A model generated the notes under the pieces. It ran no database searches, was not told the origin of the DNA, and was given only the letters and a program-made list of their open reading frames with translations. 25,800 nucleotides of DNA, taken from the NCBI GenBank assembly GCA_001970955.1, contig MPUH01001024.1:1-25800 (forward strand), read 5' to 3'. Both the position numbers and the translations under genes were made by a program. Of this stretch, positions 1 through 8,817 are shown one piece after another. Within the stretch, counting starts at the first letter, position 1, and the number at the start of each line of letters is the position of its first letter. The stretch comes from Stentor coeruleus (taxonomy: Eukaryota > Ciliophora > Heterotrichea > Heterotrichida > Stentoridae).

Positions 1-779
1 TTCTACATATTTATTCTGTGATCTTTATCGAGTTTCATAAGTTTACTATTTATTAAATTGCCTGTGCAGATCTTAAAACTCTTATTCTTAAATCATTGAT
101 AAAGGAGCATGCTGATATTATATGGTTTGAACTCAGATGTTTAGCCACTGTAAAAAACAAAAATCTTATGCAATATCTTGTCTAAGCTTCACATAATAAG
201 CTTTGAAACCCCAACTTTTTTTGTTTCATTGATAATATTGCTAGAGATGCACCCGATTAGTATTCTTCAATTGAAAGATTGAAAAATGCATATATATTGA
301 ATTTGAGATAATCTATACATAGTCAGAGAATTATTTATTCTTGAACAGTTTTTCATCAACTCTTTTGACTCAAAAAAAATATAAGAATAAATTTATCTAG
401 AGACATAGATTCTTGTATGAGCTGCAAATTCTAAATATCATGAGTTTATTATTATAAATCCCAACTTTATTATTTTTTTCTAATATTGAATTGCTTTTTC
501 TAAATAAAAGAGTTTATCTGTACCAAAATATAGCGATTAGTCTAAATCATTAGCTTTAATGACTTTAGCATATATTCTAATTATTTATGCATAGAAAAAT
601 CATAATTACTTAAAATAATATGTAAGTGAAGATATCTAATATGTATTTTTAACTTTAAATCATACTTGAATGTGATCTATATTATCATATTTAATCATAA
701 AGACTTATTCTCTAACTAACCCAATCAAAAATACTTTTCACCTCTCAGCAAGGTAAATCGATACCTCTCCATATTACTA
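1..779 (+). other. Intergenic; weak possible gene remnant in one + frame
   Basis: No intact gene is visible. Reading the + strand from base 3 gives a protein-like stretch (for example DNIARDAPD followed by YSSIERLKNAYILNLR near 225-308) interrupted by stops at 54, 183, 204, 258, 309, 342, 366, 432 and 441. That is somewhat fewer stops than AT-rich random sequence would give, but not decisively so, and no intron or start codon can be tied to it. It may be an old coding remnant or chance. The part nearest 780 is the 3' flank of the FOP-like gene. Confidence 0.25.
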
Positions 780-1445
780 TTAATTCTTAGGCCTCTTAAC
801 AGGCTCTAAATAATCGCACTGGTCCAAAGCTAGTGAGTCCACACTAGGATCCACACCTCCTGAGCTTCCAGCACTCTCATAGTACTTATGACTCTCTCTT
901 CCCCCAGTATCCTGGCTTACAACTTCAATATCCTCTTCAATTTCTTCAAAATCTTCTGAGTAATCACTATTTATTTCATCATTCTTAGTTTTTTCATCAA
1001 TTTTGGCCTCAACTTTCTTGACCTCTTCTTTTTTGACCTCTTCTTTCTTTGTCTCTTCTTTCTTTGCTACTTCTTTTTTTATAGGCTCCGAAGGAACGAA
1101 TCTCGATTTAAAGTCTTTGATCAATTTGAATAGACCCGGGGTTCCATCTGAAGGCAAACCCAACCTTTTTTGCACTTTTGATTTGGTGTCAGGGTGGATT
1201 TGTGACTCTAATGAAAAGACATGAAGTGTATTTATGGCTTCTGATTTCTCAAGAAAGTCACGTAAGAGCTCTGCTGAAAATTGCCCTGGCTCAGACTCCA
1301 TCATTTTGCTGGCTTCGGTTTTTACTGCTTTATTCTGTTCGCTTTGGATTGCCCCAAACACACTACTTCTAAGTTGTGCACGGATCATATCTAGTGACCC
1401 ATTTTTGTCTAGAGCCTCGACAACAATTTTTTTTAAATCCTCCAT
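780..1445 (-). CDS. FOP/CEP43-like centrosomal (basal-body) protein
   Basis: A 221-residue protein. Residues 1-95 resemble the N-terminal dimerisation region of FOP (FGFR1OP/CEP43) and FOPNL/CEP20: an amphipathic start (EALDKNGSLDMIRAQLRSSVFGAI) followed by the LisH-like helix pair around LLRDFLEKSEAINTLHVF and a KRLGL segment, in the same order as human FOP. Known family members sit at centrioles and basal bodies and help assembly and docking of cilia, so this is probably a basal-body component. The middle (about 120-155) is a Lys/Glu-rich repeat of KKEE units, followed by an acidic patch DYSEDFEEIEED and a low-complexity tail. No intron is evident. The start is the first Met and the stop is TAA. 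The next gene upstream on the same strand is the RGS gene, about 590 bp away. Family assignment is by pattern and not by search. Confidence 0.72.
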   Translation of the reverse strand: MEDLKKIVVEALDKNGSLDMIRAQLRSSVFGAIQSEQNKAVKTEASKMMESEPGQFSAELLRDFLEKSEAINTLHVFSLESQIHPDTKSKVQKRLGLPSDGTPGLFKLIKDFKSRFVPSEPIKKEVAKKEETKKEEVKKEEVKKVEAKIDEKTKNDEINSDYSEDFEEIEEDIEVVSQDTGGRESHKYYESAGSSGGVDPSVDSLALDQCDYLEPVKRPKN

Positions 1446-2033
1446 TAATTATATAAAGAATTTGGATAATTTGAATATTTTATTTGTAAAAAAGGTGAGC
1501 TTTTAGGGTTGAAATCTGGAGTTAAAGATGATTTTAGCTGAACTTTGAGATGTGAAGGATTTTGTAGAAGCTACTTGATGCAACTATTGTTTAAAAAGAG
1601 AAAAATTGATTAATGAATTTTGATTTCATTTTTCAAAAAAGGTTAATTCTATAGAAAAAGGAAAGTTTTTAATAGCAAATATAAATTCTCTAAATATCTA
1701 AAAACTCCTTTTTGCCATTTAAAATATTAGCTTCTATTAAATTCTTTAATAATTCTCCATGCAAATATAACTTTTAAAGATGCAGAGTTTTAGTATTTTT
1801 TTGCATCTCCCATCATTACAGCAAAATCTAGCTCACATATAACTAATAAAACATATCATTTTTCTCAAAGAAATAAAAAAAAGCATTAATTTTGAAAAAC
1901 GTGCAATCAAACCTATCAATTTCTCTGAAATATCTCCTTAACTTTTCCTCATAGTGACCTTAATTAATACATCATCACTACAACTATTATGCTAAACTTC
2001 ACAATTCTTCCACAAAATTCAACACAAAAATAA
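1446..2033. other. Intergenic region between FOP-like and RGS genes
   Basis: No gene is seen. The composition switches near 1640. Bases 1446-1640 are G-rich and C-poor on the + strand (C 3, G 17 in 1501-1560), which is the 5' flank of the FOP-like gene. Bases 1680-2033 are C-rich and G-poor, which is the 3' flank of the RGS gene. No terminator or promoter motif could be defined. Confidence 0.5.
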
Positions 2034-3218
2034 CTAATGAATAGGTGGGACAAGCACTTCAATCTGTGAGCCTCCAAGCGAAGTCTGCATAATCCTAGTC
2101 ATATAAATTTGTTGCTTAGCCACATTATGCAATATAACCCTATACTCTTCAGAGTGCCGAAAAACAGGGAAAAAATATTGATTTAGTATATTAAAAGCAT
2201 CAGCTTGTATCTTATCAGGATCCTTTGAATGTATTCTAACATGTTTAGCATGACCAAGTATTTCTTGTTTAAGTTCTTGTGTTTCTTTAAACTTATAATT
2301 CTCGCATTTAAGCCACAATTGCAGTATTTCAAAGCCATTAAAGCTTTTAACATTAGAGTTCTTAATAGCTTTTTCAAAAGCATCCAGGGTAATCTCAGAC
2401 TGTAGGACCACTTCAAGTGACTGAAGCATTTCTAAAGTGATGACCTCGTCAAAAGACTCTGGGGTTAAAGATTTGACCAAAGGGTAAATACTGCTTATAC
2501 CCATAATCAAATGATTTCTTATAACAACTTCGATCCTCCACACCCAGTTCTGAGGGAAAATTGAGAACATCCCAGTGAGTACCCAGAGCACGCAGACACT
2601 GGTAACTTCTACAGTCATTTTAAAATCATCATTTACATTTCTTAGTTTGAATACAGCGAAAATAAACCCAAGTTCTTCTAAAAATAGTATGAACAAATAA
2701 ATGCCTTCAGAAACTTCAGTGACATGAGACTGACCTTCATAGTAGCTTGGGGGGAAGTACTCATCAGCTCCAGATATGAGGATTCTAAGTATAGCAATAA
2801 GAAAAACCGGCCACAAAAGCACAAGAAACACTTTTATAAGCCACTTTTGCCCTGCTCTATGAATGTTCTTATTAAAAAAACTATCTTCTTCATCCACTTG
2901 ATTCTCAAGATTAAATATAAAATAAACTCTATAGCATCTGAGCATATACGCAATAAAATAACTGTAATGGACAATTATGACAATTACTTGGTAAAAAGTA
3001 TCGAAGTTTCGATCCTGTGTCGAGTGCGAAAAGTAAAAATAAAGCGAAAGTAGTAGCAAAGCGGACTCTAAAAAGTTACTCCAATGAGCTATTGATACAA
3101 GCAAAGGTGAACGATTCCTTATAGACTTCTTGTGTGAGCGGAGGATAAGCAAAGCACCTATCGGGATGTACACAAGTCCTGAAAAAATCAGCCAGCATAT
3201 AAAAATCAAACCATCCAT
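2034..3218 (-). CDS. Seven-transmembrane protein with C-terminal RGS domain
   Basis: A 394-residue protein. Seven hydrophobic segments are visible at about 3-26, 40-63, 77-101, 126-149, 172-192, 204-222 and 232-250. A soluble part (about 262-365) follows with the RGS pattern: TLEMLQSLEVVL at its start, a central GFEILQLWLKCENYK matching the family's FLxFWxxCExFK core, and the closing segment AFNILNQYFFPVFRHSEEY. RGS domains accelerate GTP hydrolysis by G-alpha subunits. A receptor-like membrane part fused to an RGS domain is the arrangement of plant AtRGS1 and of some protist proteins. Its likely role is a plasma-membrane protein that switches off heterotrimeric G-protein signalling, with an unknown ligand. 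The gene starts only 77 nt after the stop of the zinc-finger gene on the same strand. The start is the first Met, directly before the first membrane segment; the stop is TAG. Confidence 0.8.
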   Translation of the reverse strand: MDGLIFICWLIFSGLVYIPIGALLILRSHKKSIRNRSPLLVSIAHWSNFLESALLLLSLYFYFSHSTQDRNFDTFYQVIVIIVHYSYFIAYMLRCYRVYFIFNLENQVDEEDSFFNKNIHRAGQKWLIKVFLVLLWPVFLIAILRILISGADEYFPPSYYEGQSHVTEVSEGIYLFILFLEELGFIFAVFKLRNVNDDFKMTVEVTSVCVLWVLTGMFSIFPQNWVWRIEVVIRNHLIMGISSIYPLVKSLTPESFDEVITLEMLQSLEVVLQSEITLDAFEKAIKNSNVKSFNGFEILQLWLKCENYKFKETQELKQEILGHAKHVRIHSKDPDKIQADAFNILNQYFFPVFRHSEEYRVILHNVAKQQIYMTRIMQTSLGGSQIEVLVPPIH

Positions 3219-3295
3219 GATTTATAATATCTAAACTTGCAAGTCTGACAATTTTTATTATTTTAAGACTTAGATTAGCAAAGCTAGTCATTTAG

Positions 3296-4072
3296 TTATT
3301 CATAAAGACTCTCTTTTCGGAGTTCTTGGCTTGCATGCTGTTTAGTCTCTAAATGGTCAGCCAGTTGTCCTTTAGTTTTAAAAGCCTTTACACATTCAGG
3401 AATTATACACTTGTAAGGCCTTTCATTGGTATGGATACGAATATGCGTTTTTAAGTTTCCAGATTCACTGAAGCTCTTGCCGCAGTCTTCACATTTATAA
3501 GGTTTTTCTCCAGTATGAGTCCTTTTATGTATTTTTAAAGTACTAGAACGCATAAACTTCTGCCCACATTCACATAGAAAGGGCCTGTCATCGGTATGCT
3601 TTCTACTGTGGTCAGTTAAATGGCCTTGGGTTGTGAAGGTTTTCTCACAAATCCTACATTTAAAAGGCTTTTCCCCAGTGTGGATGCGCATATGAATTTT
3701 CAAGTTACCCTTTTCTGAAAATGATTTCTGACAAGTTTCACAAGAAAATGGCTTTTCCCCTGTGTGCTTCCGCATGTGGGTTTTAAGTGTTGATGGCCTC
3801 GAATAATTTTTTCCACAAATTTCACAATAGTAAATCTTCCTTTGTAGAAGGATTTCGGGAGGACTTTGCGGGAGAATCTCGCAAGGGACAACAACTATAG
3901 CTGGGGCAGTATATATATTTTGAATAGGGTGATCTAGCATATGGGAACAATTTGAGCAATATAAAGTGAATTGCGAACTACTGTCTGTTGCTAAAAGAGC
4001 CTCCTTCTCCTCAAGTTTCACCCTTTTGACTGGAGTGAAAATGTTTAAATTCTCTTTCTCAATAGCTGACAT
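3296..4072 (-). CDS. C2H2 zinc-finger protein with six fingers
   Basis: A 258-residue protein from the Met at 4072. An in-frame Met at 4111 would add 13 residues; the shorter form is preferred because MSAIEKENLN looks more like a natural N-terminus. The C-terminal two thirds hold six C2H2 fingers joined mostly by TGEKP-type linkers, which marks a sequence-specific DNA-binding protein. Near the N-terminus PVKRVKLEE resembles the c-Myc-type nuclear localisation signal. Finger 4 is unusual: its cysteines are spaced C-x-C (FLCECGQKF) rather than C-x2-C. Finger 6 has longer spacings (C-x4-C and H-x5-H). Fingers 1-3 and 4-6 look like a duplicated three-finger block. A CSNC and a further Cys in the N-terminal part might bind another zinc ion. 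Its role is probably transcription factor; the target is unknown. Stop TAA. Confidence 0.85.
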   Translation of the reverse strand: MSAIEKENLNIFTPVKRVKLEEKEALLATDSSSQFTLYCSNCSHMLDHPIQNIYTAPAIVVVPCEILPQSPPEILLQRKIYYCEICGKNYSRPSTLKTHMRKHTGEKPFSCETCQKSFSEKGNLKIHMRIHTGEKPFKCRICEKTFTTQGHLTDHSRKHTDDRPFLCECGQKFMRSSTLKIHKRTHTGEKPYKCEDCGKSFSESGNLKTHIRIHTNERPYKCIIPECVKAFKTKGQLADHLETKQHASQELRKESLYE

Positions 4073-4998
4073 ACTCCAATAAATTGTATAATAACCCGGG
4101 CTTTTTCGCACTTGACTGGAAGGAATTCTATTTTTTGAAAATTTGACTTTTGAAAAAGGTTTTACTTAGTATATTGTGACAAAATGTGCTAGGAGGTTTT
4201 TGACTTAGGAATTTTGGAGAGGTTTAGGTGAAGATAAAAAATGTTGGGTTTTAAGACCCTAGAGAATGTACGAATGATAAGATATGTTTTGTAAGAGAGT
4301 AATCTATTATTTATTGTGATTCAGTAGTTAGATACAAGAGATTTGATTGTAGATTAGAGGAATTTTGGCATTTTCTTTTATTTTAGTAATAAAATGTGCG
4401 ACACAATGAGTATGAAGTTTTTTTAAATGGAAAGTTAGCTGAAATGCGTTTAATTTTTTTTTGAAGTGTTTTTTAGATAATATTTTAGAGTTATTTAGTA
4501 TAGTAGCTTGCTAGATTTTAAAGTTTAACATAAATGGTTTTCTTGATGTTTTGATCTTGAAGCACACTATTATTACTGAAGATTAAAAGAAAATTAATTT
4601 GTATGAAACTGTAAGCACAACTGATGAATTAATCTGACTGTAAATAAATTGATATCTATTTTAATAAATTTATCTAGGGAAAAACAATCACTTACTTTAA
4701 AATAATATAAGCATTGACTCATATTGAATAATGGAAAAAAAAATTATTTCAGTTTTTTTAATATGCAATTAAGTCGCAACCTTACTATTTTCCTGATTAC
4801 TTACTGCTAAAAAAATAATTAATTTGCTAAGATTACCCAAATTTTCTATCATATATGAATTATGACTTTTCACTTGTTTAAGTAAACCTTCGCTATAATT
4901 ATAATGATGGATCGCTTTTATTATTTTGACAGATTTTTATAGTTACTATATTGATATCTGGATCATCCTCAGCAACACCTGCTATCCATAAATAATCA
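4073..4998. other. Intergenic, 5' flank of the zinc-finger gene
   Basis: No gene is seen on either strand. The first 250 bases are markedly G-rich and C-poor on the + strand (hand count for 4141-4320: C 10, G 43), meaning C-rich on the sense strand of the zinc-finger gene. After about 4560 the sequence becomes plain AT-rich. No TATA element or other promoter motif can be defended. Confidence 0.45.
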
Positions 4999-6435
4999 AT
5001 GCCAACTCATAGAGACTTCAGCACTTTACTTTATAAACTAGACCTCGTAATATCAACGAAAAATATTTTCAACAAAGATTCTGTTTTGGGAGAAAATGAG
5101 CAAATCTAATGTATTATAGAAGAAGGATCTTATCGTTATATAAAAATACCTGTTAAATATAAACACATTCCTCTTAGAGTATTTATGAAGAGAAGCCATG
5201 GGAAAGTTATTGTAAATCTTTTATGTACAATGAAAAGCCGAATAATATCTAATTATGATCAAGTTTATAGTAGTAATTTTTTTGAATTTCGAAACCTTGA
5301 ATCAACTTTTAGATATGAAAATACATATTTAGGTATCAGAACATTAAATTTTTCAAAGCTCACTGCTAGTATTGTGTTTGGAAAATCGCCTTCATATTTC
5401 ATCAAGAAAAAGACTAAAAAAGTAGATACATTTGAAAATTAGGATATTGGCAAAGGTAAAAGATTATATAGTCGAGAAAAGGATGCTGTTTAAAAATTAT
5501 ATTGTGCAAAATTTACAAAAATAAGCATTTTTCAAATGATATTCTTAGAAAAAGTCAAGAATAATTGATTAAATAACAAATTGTAATTCGCAAAAAAAGT
5601 TCACCTTGAAGAAAAAAGTTTAAAGCAATGCTTTTTCTCAATAAAAGCATGCCTGGTTTTGGATTTTATATTACTATGATTTTTTCCCAGCAAAACTTGA
5701 ACTTGAAAAGCATCATATTGAATCTCAGCTAATAATGCAAAGCCAATCAAGATGCTAAATATCCATCATCTATATGCAAAAATTCACCTTTGAAGTCAAT
5801 CAAATCCACATGAAAAAAACATCAACAAATTTCCCGAAAACTAGCAATTAGTATGAAAGTTCGGAACATGCAACGGGCATTAAGAAAAACTGCAAAGCAA
5901 TTAACCTTAGGTCAAATAGTTATTCTAAGAGGATTAAAACTTATATCTTTTTATCATTTATCTACACAGAATATAGCTAAAACTTCAGTAGCCAAAATTC
6001 TCATAACTATCATAAACCTAGCAGGCAAAGCATTTAAACCAATAAGCTAACTCATTCTATTTTCAATAATATCATAAAAATCCAAAATACTTTCGAAGAT
6101 ATTTAGTAGTAAAAAGTCACCGAATAAGAAAGCTTATCTTTTTTTGGGACCAATGCAAATCATTTGAAATCTTGAGATCTATTAAGAAAAAAGTCAAATT
6201 TATGAACTTAATGTATCAATATACCAAAGGCAGACTATATTAAATAAATATTATATGGAATGTATTGATAAATGCTATAAAAATTAGAGAAATACCTTTA
6301 TCTTTATTTATATCTGAAGTAAATACTGATAAACTTATAAAAAGGAAAAAAATAGCTTTTGATTTTATGCCTTCGGTGCAAGGAATGAAGAGAATGCTTG
6401 AAGAAGCACTGCTTATTTCTGATAGGAGCCATTAA
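4999..6435 (+). pseudogene. Decayed gene with a recognisable 16-nt intron
   Basis: From the ATG at 4999 one frame reads as protein to 5455 (starting MPTHRDFSTLLYKLDL), broken only by TAA at 5107 and TAG at 5440, where about 13 stops would be expected in random sequence of this composition. At 5456-5471 lies GTAAAAGATTATATAG, a perfect match to this genome's intron style at 16 nt. Removing it keeps the same frame running to about 6175, with further stops at 5522, 5537, 5546, 5570, 5756, 5849, 5978, 6035 and 6104. After one frameshift, the segment 6244-6432 is open for 63 codons and ends at TAA 6433. The N-terminal part is rich in beta-like strands and later parts are helical. No family is recognised. 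The remnant ends 30 bp before the ATG of the next gene. That it is dead is inference; expression was not tested. Confidence 0.6.
5456..5471 (+). other. Relic 16-nt intron in the decayed gene
   Basis: GTAAAAGATTATATAG begins GTAAAA and ends ATATAG exactly like the two live introns at 6624 and 8118, but is one base longer. Removing it joins the frame of 4999-5455 to the frame in which the downstream remnant reads best, so it probably was a working intron. Confidence 0.6.
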
Positions 6436-6464
6436 AGCTCTTTGGGTTAATTTATATAATAAAT

Positions 6465-7268
6465 ATGAAACAAGGGTGGCTTACTTTAATAGCTACTGGA
6501 GCTATAGATAAAAGTGCTAATTCTGCTGAGCAGGTACAGTATGATATTGAGGACCAGCTAGAACTGCTGAAGGCAACTGTGGATAAAATAAATCATTGCT
6601 ATTCGTACTCAGAATTGCACATGGTAAAACTTATATAGGATTTGATGTTGTTCTATAAACTAAAACAAAAAGCCCATGCCGAGATATTAGAAATCTTAGA
6701 TAAAGTCTCTTGTAGAAAAGAAGAAAAAGTATTTATTATACAGAAAGCTACAGAATTCATTGAAAAATACATTGAACTAGCAACAAAAACCCCTGAAATT
6801 TGGCCTGAAAATACTAAGAAACTATATGAGTTTGTCAAAAACAGAGACGACAGTAAAAAACTCCTCTTTCCAGTAAATGAAATCCAAATGAAGATTGACA
6901 ACCTAAAAGAATTCGCACTGAGCTTATCATCTACAATAGAAGAAAGCCAACTTATTAACAATTTAGACCCTTTTGAGTTTTTAAAAGACTGCAAAAATGT
7001 GTTTAAAGACTTAGAAGAATATATAGAGGACTTGATTATTGAAAATGGGGAAAATATTATTGAAAATATAGCTGGGCAATGCTATGAAGAGGCTTGCATG
7101 GTGTATATGTTTGAAGATACTGAAAAAGATTTGATTGATAAAGTTATTGACTTAGATTTAGCTGGAATAGTTGATGAAGCGGTTGAACACTTAAAAAAGA
7201 AGCCAATAGTTCCACCTGAGCCAAAACCAGCACCTGGGCTCTGTGGCTCAGGATGCGAAACATTTTAG
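6465..7268 (+). CDS. Orphan helical protein, 262 aa, one 15-nt intron
   Basis: Two exons, 6465-6623 and 7268-terminated 6639-7268, join in phase 0 across a 15-nt intron. Without splicing, the frame meets the TAG that is the last codon of the intron, so a naive reading would start in the second exon and lose 53 residues. The start is the ATG at 6465, preceded in frame by stops; the stop is TAG. The protein is almost entirely helical and acidic, with heptad-like stretches and no membrane segment or signal peptide. It ends in a proline-rich linker (PPEPKPAPG) and the tail LCGSGCETF. The last four residues (CETF) fit the bare shape of a CaaX prenylation box, but the middle residues are not aliphatic, so this is weak. 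No family is recognised; it may be heterotrich-specific. CDK follows on the same strand about 650 bp downstream. Confidence 0.75.
6624..6638 (+). other. 15-nt spliceosomal intron
   Basis: GTAAAACTTATATAG. It lies in phase 0, carries an in-frame TAG at its 3' end, and joins two exons that read as one protein. It shares 12 of 15 bases with the CDK intron. Confidence 0.85.
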
Positions 7269-7923
7269 GTAAAAAGATTAAAGTAAATGCTAGGAAATTA
7301 ATAAGTCTATTTAATCATTATTTTTAGAATGAATAATGAAGCTTTATATTGACTAGATTTTGCCATTTGGGAGTTTTGTATTTTAGACTTTAAAAATAAT
7401 GAAAACATATATGTTGAGAAACTAAGTTTTTGCATGGAAATTATTTTGATAAACTTAAACTTTAATTAAATTGATATATCATCCTTGGAAAAAAAATGCT
7501 GGATTATATAATATATCTACAAGCTTAGTCATAAGAAGTCTAAATAATTTGAGCATATTGCTATTTTAGCTTCAACTCAAATAAAAATATCCTTCGACTA
7601 TTATAACATTTTTCCTAACAATCTTTCCAATATAAATCCCATAACAATTAATAATTACTACCTGCACTAATCAATCATCACAACAAATTTTCAAAGTTCA
7701 AGCCATTAAAAAACTCTTAGTATCTGTCTACTGCATTCAAAAATAATTGATTAGTTTCCATATCAAACTTTATAATTTTTTTATCCAAGTATCTCTCAAC
7801 ACCTTAGAGGGTTCAATTAATAAAAATCATTTCAATACAATATTTTATCCATAAAAATCCATAAAATTTCATCTACTTGCCCTTAACAAACTCAGGCGCC
7901 AGGCTATAAAAATGAAATCCAAA
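7269..7923. other. Intergenic, 5' flank of the CDK gene
   Basis: No gene is seen. The part just after 7269 is G-leaning (3' flank of the orphan gene), while 7621-7800 is strongly C-rich and G-poor on the + strand (C 38, G 9), the sense-strand upstream flank of CDK. Because G is so scarce here, TGA and TAG are rare in the + frames, which makes long but meaningless stretches appear open if TAA is ignored. Confidence 0.45.
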
Positions 7924-8817
7924 ATGGACAAGTATCAGAAACTCGACAAGATAGGTGAAGGAACTTATGGAGTCGTGTATAAGGCTCGAGACACAACCAC
8001 AGGGGAGTTAGTCGCTCTAAAGAAAATCCGTCTAGAAGCCGAAGATGAGGGTATTCCAAGCACAGCAATCCGTGAAATATCATTGCTAAAAGAGCTTAAA
8101 CATCCAAATATCGTGCGGTAAAATCAATATAGTCTCTGTGACGTCATCCACACTGAGCGAAAACTCACCCTTGTATTTGAGTATCTCGACCAAGACTTGA
8201 AAAAGCTCCTTGATGCCTATGCTGGACAAGGCTTAGACTACGGGACAATCAAATCTTACCTTTTACAATTAGTCAGAGGGGTTGTCCATTGTCATAGTCA
8301 TCGAGTACTTCACCGTGATTTAAAACCTCAAAACCTCCTAATCAATCGAGAAGGGTCTTTAAAGCTTGCAGATTTTGGCTTGGCTAGAGCTTTTGGCATA
8401 CCAGTTAGAAGTTTTACTAATGAAGTTGTCACATTGTGGTACAGACCACCTGATGTTCTTATGGGAAGTAGGAATTATAATACAAGCGTCGATATCTGGA
8501 GTGTTGGGTGCATTTTTGCTGAACTTTTCAATGGCACACCACTATTCCAAGGTACTTCTCATGGCGACCAACTCAAAAAAATCTTCAAAGTCATGGGCAC
8601 ACCTAATGAGGAAACCTGGCCTGGAATCAGCCTTCTCCCAGAGTATAATAGAAACTATGACAGATACCCGGGGGAAAACTTGAGAAATCTGGTCCCAAGG
8701 ATTGATGATGTTGGGTTCGATTTGCTTAGTAGGATGCTACAGATGAACCCGATTAATAGGATTAGTGCAGCTGATGCCCTTAATCATCCTTATTTGAGAG
8801 ACATCCCAGATTCATAA
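7924..8817 (+). CDS. Cyclin-dependent kinase (CDK1/2/5-like), one 15-nt intron
   Basis: Exons 7924-8117 and 8133-8817 encode 292 residues. All kinase marks are present in the order and numbering of CDK1/CDK2: glycine loop with the inhibitory-phosphorylation pair T14/Y15 (GEGTYG), K33, the cyclin-binding helix PSTAIRE at 45-51, HRDLKPQN (125-132), DFG (145-147), T-loop Thr160 in [13 protein letters not shown], and the RPPDVL variant typical of CDK5-like kinases. An in-frame ATG at 7912 would add four residues; the 7924 start is chosen because it gives exact CDK numbering. Known role: Ser/Thr kinase activated by a cyclin and by Thr160 phosphorylation, controlling cell-cycle entry. The presence of T14/Y15 suggests Wee1/Cdc25-type control. 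A mitotic cyclin gene lies 10 kb away on the other strand and is a possible partner. Whether it is the CDK1 orthologue cannot be settled here. Confidence 0.93.
8118..8132 (+). other. 15-nt spliceosomal intron in CDK
   Basis: GTAAAATCAATATAG, phase 2 (inside the Arg codon of HPNIVR). Unspliced, it gives an immediate TAA. Splicing gives [20 protein letters not shown], exactly the CDK consensus, so the boundaries are certain. Confidence 0.95.

Noticed and set aside
1003-1506. Open + strand frames across the FOP-like gene
   Set aside because: They are mirror frames of the Lys/Glu-rich coding strand and show no independent protein features.
7269-7283. GTAAAAAGATTAAAG directly after the stop of the orphan gene as a 15-nt intron
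   Set aside because: It ends AAG instead of TAG, follows a good stop codon, and no coding sequence continues after it.
7500-7911. Long + frame upstream of CDK if TAA is ignored
   Set aside because: The strand is so poor in G that TGA and TAG are rare; the apparent openness is a composition effect.
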